Positions 62,101-64,000 of a DNA stretch of 64,000 nt are shown piece after piece (positions within the stretch are counted from its first letter, which is position 1; each line of letters begins with the position of its first letter). Origin of the DNA: Liolophura sinensis (Eukaryota > Mollusca > Polyplacophora > Chitonida > Chitonidae). The DNA is taken from positions 15,431,608-15,495,607 of the forward strand of contig NC_088299.1 in assembly GCF_032854445.1 (NCBI RefSeq). Direction: 5' to 3'. A program made the translations under genes and the position numbers. The notes below the pieces were generated by a model that was not told the origin of the DNA, made no database searches, and saw nothing but the letters and a program-made list of their open reading frames with translations.

Positions 62101-64000
62101 GGAAAAGCAGCAAACTTCAAAGGAGCACTTCAAAACTGGCACACAGAATTGGTTTTTTATCAATCTCACTCCCTGTTAACTAGAATTCGTTGGCTGAAGA
62201 AGAACAAAAAATAAAGAAAAAAGGCACACATTCAGAATGTTCATGCCTGCTTTCCCTGTGTGGAAATGTTGTCAAACTCTGTCTACTCTGCCAGCCCAAA
62301 ACGTGAGATCACCTTATTTAGAGCAACCCTCTTTATTTGTCTGTACCCAGAAATCCCCCTGTCAAACTCTAAACACGGACCTAAAGTCAATTTTTCAATA
62401 CCAGTCCCGTCGCTGTATTAGCTCGGAGGTGGTTACATAAGAGAATCAGCCATTCTTAGAAAGGAATTTCTGGCAAAGTGAAAAAACATGGAGGCATACA
62501 GGCACACGACAAGTCACTGCTCTGGACTGGAAGGCAGGGTTCAGAAGTCTTTCTTGCTTTTCCTAAGAACTGTTGTAATCGCACTGTTAATTTCCCCCCA
62601 TTAGGTGACGGCCTGAACCGCGCCCGATTCCGCCCGAACCTTTCAGCGGTTGTCTCCCCGATGTGCCTCAGCTCTTGTTACAAATTAACCCCGCCAATTC
62701 CTGCTGGAATCAATTTCCTCTAACAGCCACTGATTATTGGTATATACAACATGCAAACCTTTATAACCAAAGGGATTGGAGCTCCAGCGGACATAATCAA
62801 TATGAGCCTATATGGTCTAATCGATGCGGAAGTCACAAAAGTAACTTGGCAGCGGCAACACTGGGTAGGGTCTTAACGAGTCAAAGCTCTTCAGTATGCA
62901 AGAAACATCGCCGTCAGTTCAAGAACATATCGGAAGCTTAGGCTGATACGTGCACTCAATCAATTCCCTGACGGATTCCTTTGCCCAAAATTTACAACTC
63001 AATAGGCATCAAGTAGATTGACCACTTAATTAGCCACTGTTTACAGCGCTTCGGGAAGCGAACTCGTCGTCAAAACGAGAAATGTTCGTTTCTTTCCCAG
63101 AACTCTGCCACAGCCAATAAATCAGTCGCGTATTGGTGCTATTACAAGCAATTCTCGACTACTTGGCAGTCGGGCCGTGGCCCACTTCCAACTCCAAACA
63201 ACAGGCTCTCCAGCTGACAGTCAAATTAGACCAAACCTCTTACCAACAGTTATAAACATGAACTCTTTAGTGAAAGAGGTAGCAATCTCGCACAGTTACT
63301 AAAGCAGAGTGATGAAATCTCCTAAATGCTTCTGTAATAAAATGCAAGTGCTTTTGCAAGGGAATAACATTTGGATCGTTTCATAACGATTGTGAGTTAG
63401 CAAGTAACATTATCAGCTCTTTTTCTATTTTCAGTCCATCAAGTTTGCCAGCCAAAATCAAAATTTGCAGACGTCCCGATCATAATCAAATTTTAAATTC
63501 CATTTAATTAATTTTATTCATTTGATTGGTGTCTTGATTGTGTGATTCGGACAAATATGTCATGCACATTGTAACGATCATTTGAACCAAGCCACAACTG
63601 CTGAACAAGTACTTCCTGACTTTTAAGTTTCAACTGACCAATCAAACCTGGCCCTAGACTTGAATTTGAACCTTCAGCTACTGTCAGAGTCAGCATAGGT
63701 TATCCCAACCTAAGGAAAGGTGCTGAGTCGCACTAACCATTCACACATTCAAGATTAACTTTTCTTTTCTATTTCTCTACTCTGTCTAATCTGTATAATG
63801 TAAATCTACAGGTGTACTCAATATGACTGAAATATATAATATAATATAATACAATAAAATCATCCACTCTCTAATTTTTGACAATGCATTACTCTGTCTG
63901 ATAATCTGATATTTCTGCTCACATGAACATGATCACTACAAAAGTTAACATGTGTGCAGGTGTGAATCAACCAAAATTAATGAGGTGTAGATATCAATCA
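56136..64000. other. Long Eph intron, mostly unique sequence
   Basis: At least 7.9 kb upstream of the Cys-rich exon without a recognisable Eph exon, as expected if the ligand-binding exon lies further right. Low-complexity features: GGAGGGGGTGGGGGAGG (57186-57202), (CA)n (58927-58952), poly-C (58991-59016) and poly-C (61004-61018). Only a weak SINE tail-like stretch is seen at 63514-63540 (minus). Several TAATTA/ATTTA-rich blocks look unique and could be regulatory; that is speculation without a comparative alignment. Confidence 0.5.

Noticed and set aside
57148..63696. Search for the Eph ligand-binding exon in the right-hand part of the window
   Set aside because: None of the open frames on the minus strand shows the ephrin-binding domain or a splice junction matching the phase of the Cys-rich exon.

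Overview
The window is animal genomic DNA. It holds intron-split genes with GT/AG junctions, many short interspersed elements (SINEs), and many microsatellites and minisatellites. The SINEs have a tRNA-like head, a body resembling the Nin-type 3' domains described from metazoan SINEs, and (AAATAAAT)n tails. The repeat vocabulary resembles what I associate with molluscs (bivalve or gastropod). That species-level statement is inference.

Two protein genes are supported, both on the minus strand, in tandem. The first (4993-32644) is a complete ten-exon alkaline phosphatase gene. The exons join without a frame break into 542 residues: signal peptide, the complete set of catalytic Ser and Zn/Mg ligands, and a C-terminal hydrophobic GPI-type tail. 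Its first intron is 14.8 kb. The second (42039-56135, continuing past the right edge) is an Eph receptor tyrosine kinase. Fifteen exons cover the Cys-rich/EGF-like region, two fibronectin III domains, a transmembrane helix, the juxtamembrane segment, a catalytically complete kinase, a SAM domain and a C-terminus of PDZ-ligand type. The signal peptide and ephrin-binding domain are not seen and should lie upstream, beyond 64000.

Layout: 1-2600 SINE fragments and two minisatellites; 2600-4992 AT-rich 3' flank of the phosphatase gene; 4993-32644 the phosphatase gene, whose introns carry at least six minisatellite families and over a dozen SINE copies; 29287-31385 (inside intron 1) a decayed non-LTR retrotransposon split by a Tc1-like DNA transposon with perfect 27-bp inverted ends; 32645-38340 intergenic DNA with a large imperfect inverted repeat and SINEs; 38340-42038 SINE-free 3' flank of the Eph gene; 42039-56135 Eph exons; 56136-64000 the Eph intron upstream of the Cys-rich exon, mostly unique sequence.

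The two genes have no known functional link: one is an extracellular membrane-anchored phosphomonoesterase, the other a cell-contact guidance receptor. I found no undescribed multi-gene system. The most interesting points are the apparent loss of the calcium-site ligands in the alkaline phosphatase, the nested Tc1-in-LINE insertion with a single stop codon near the transposase end, and the density of unrelated minisatellites in one gene.
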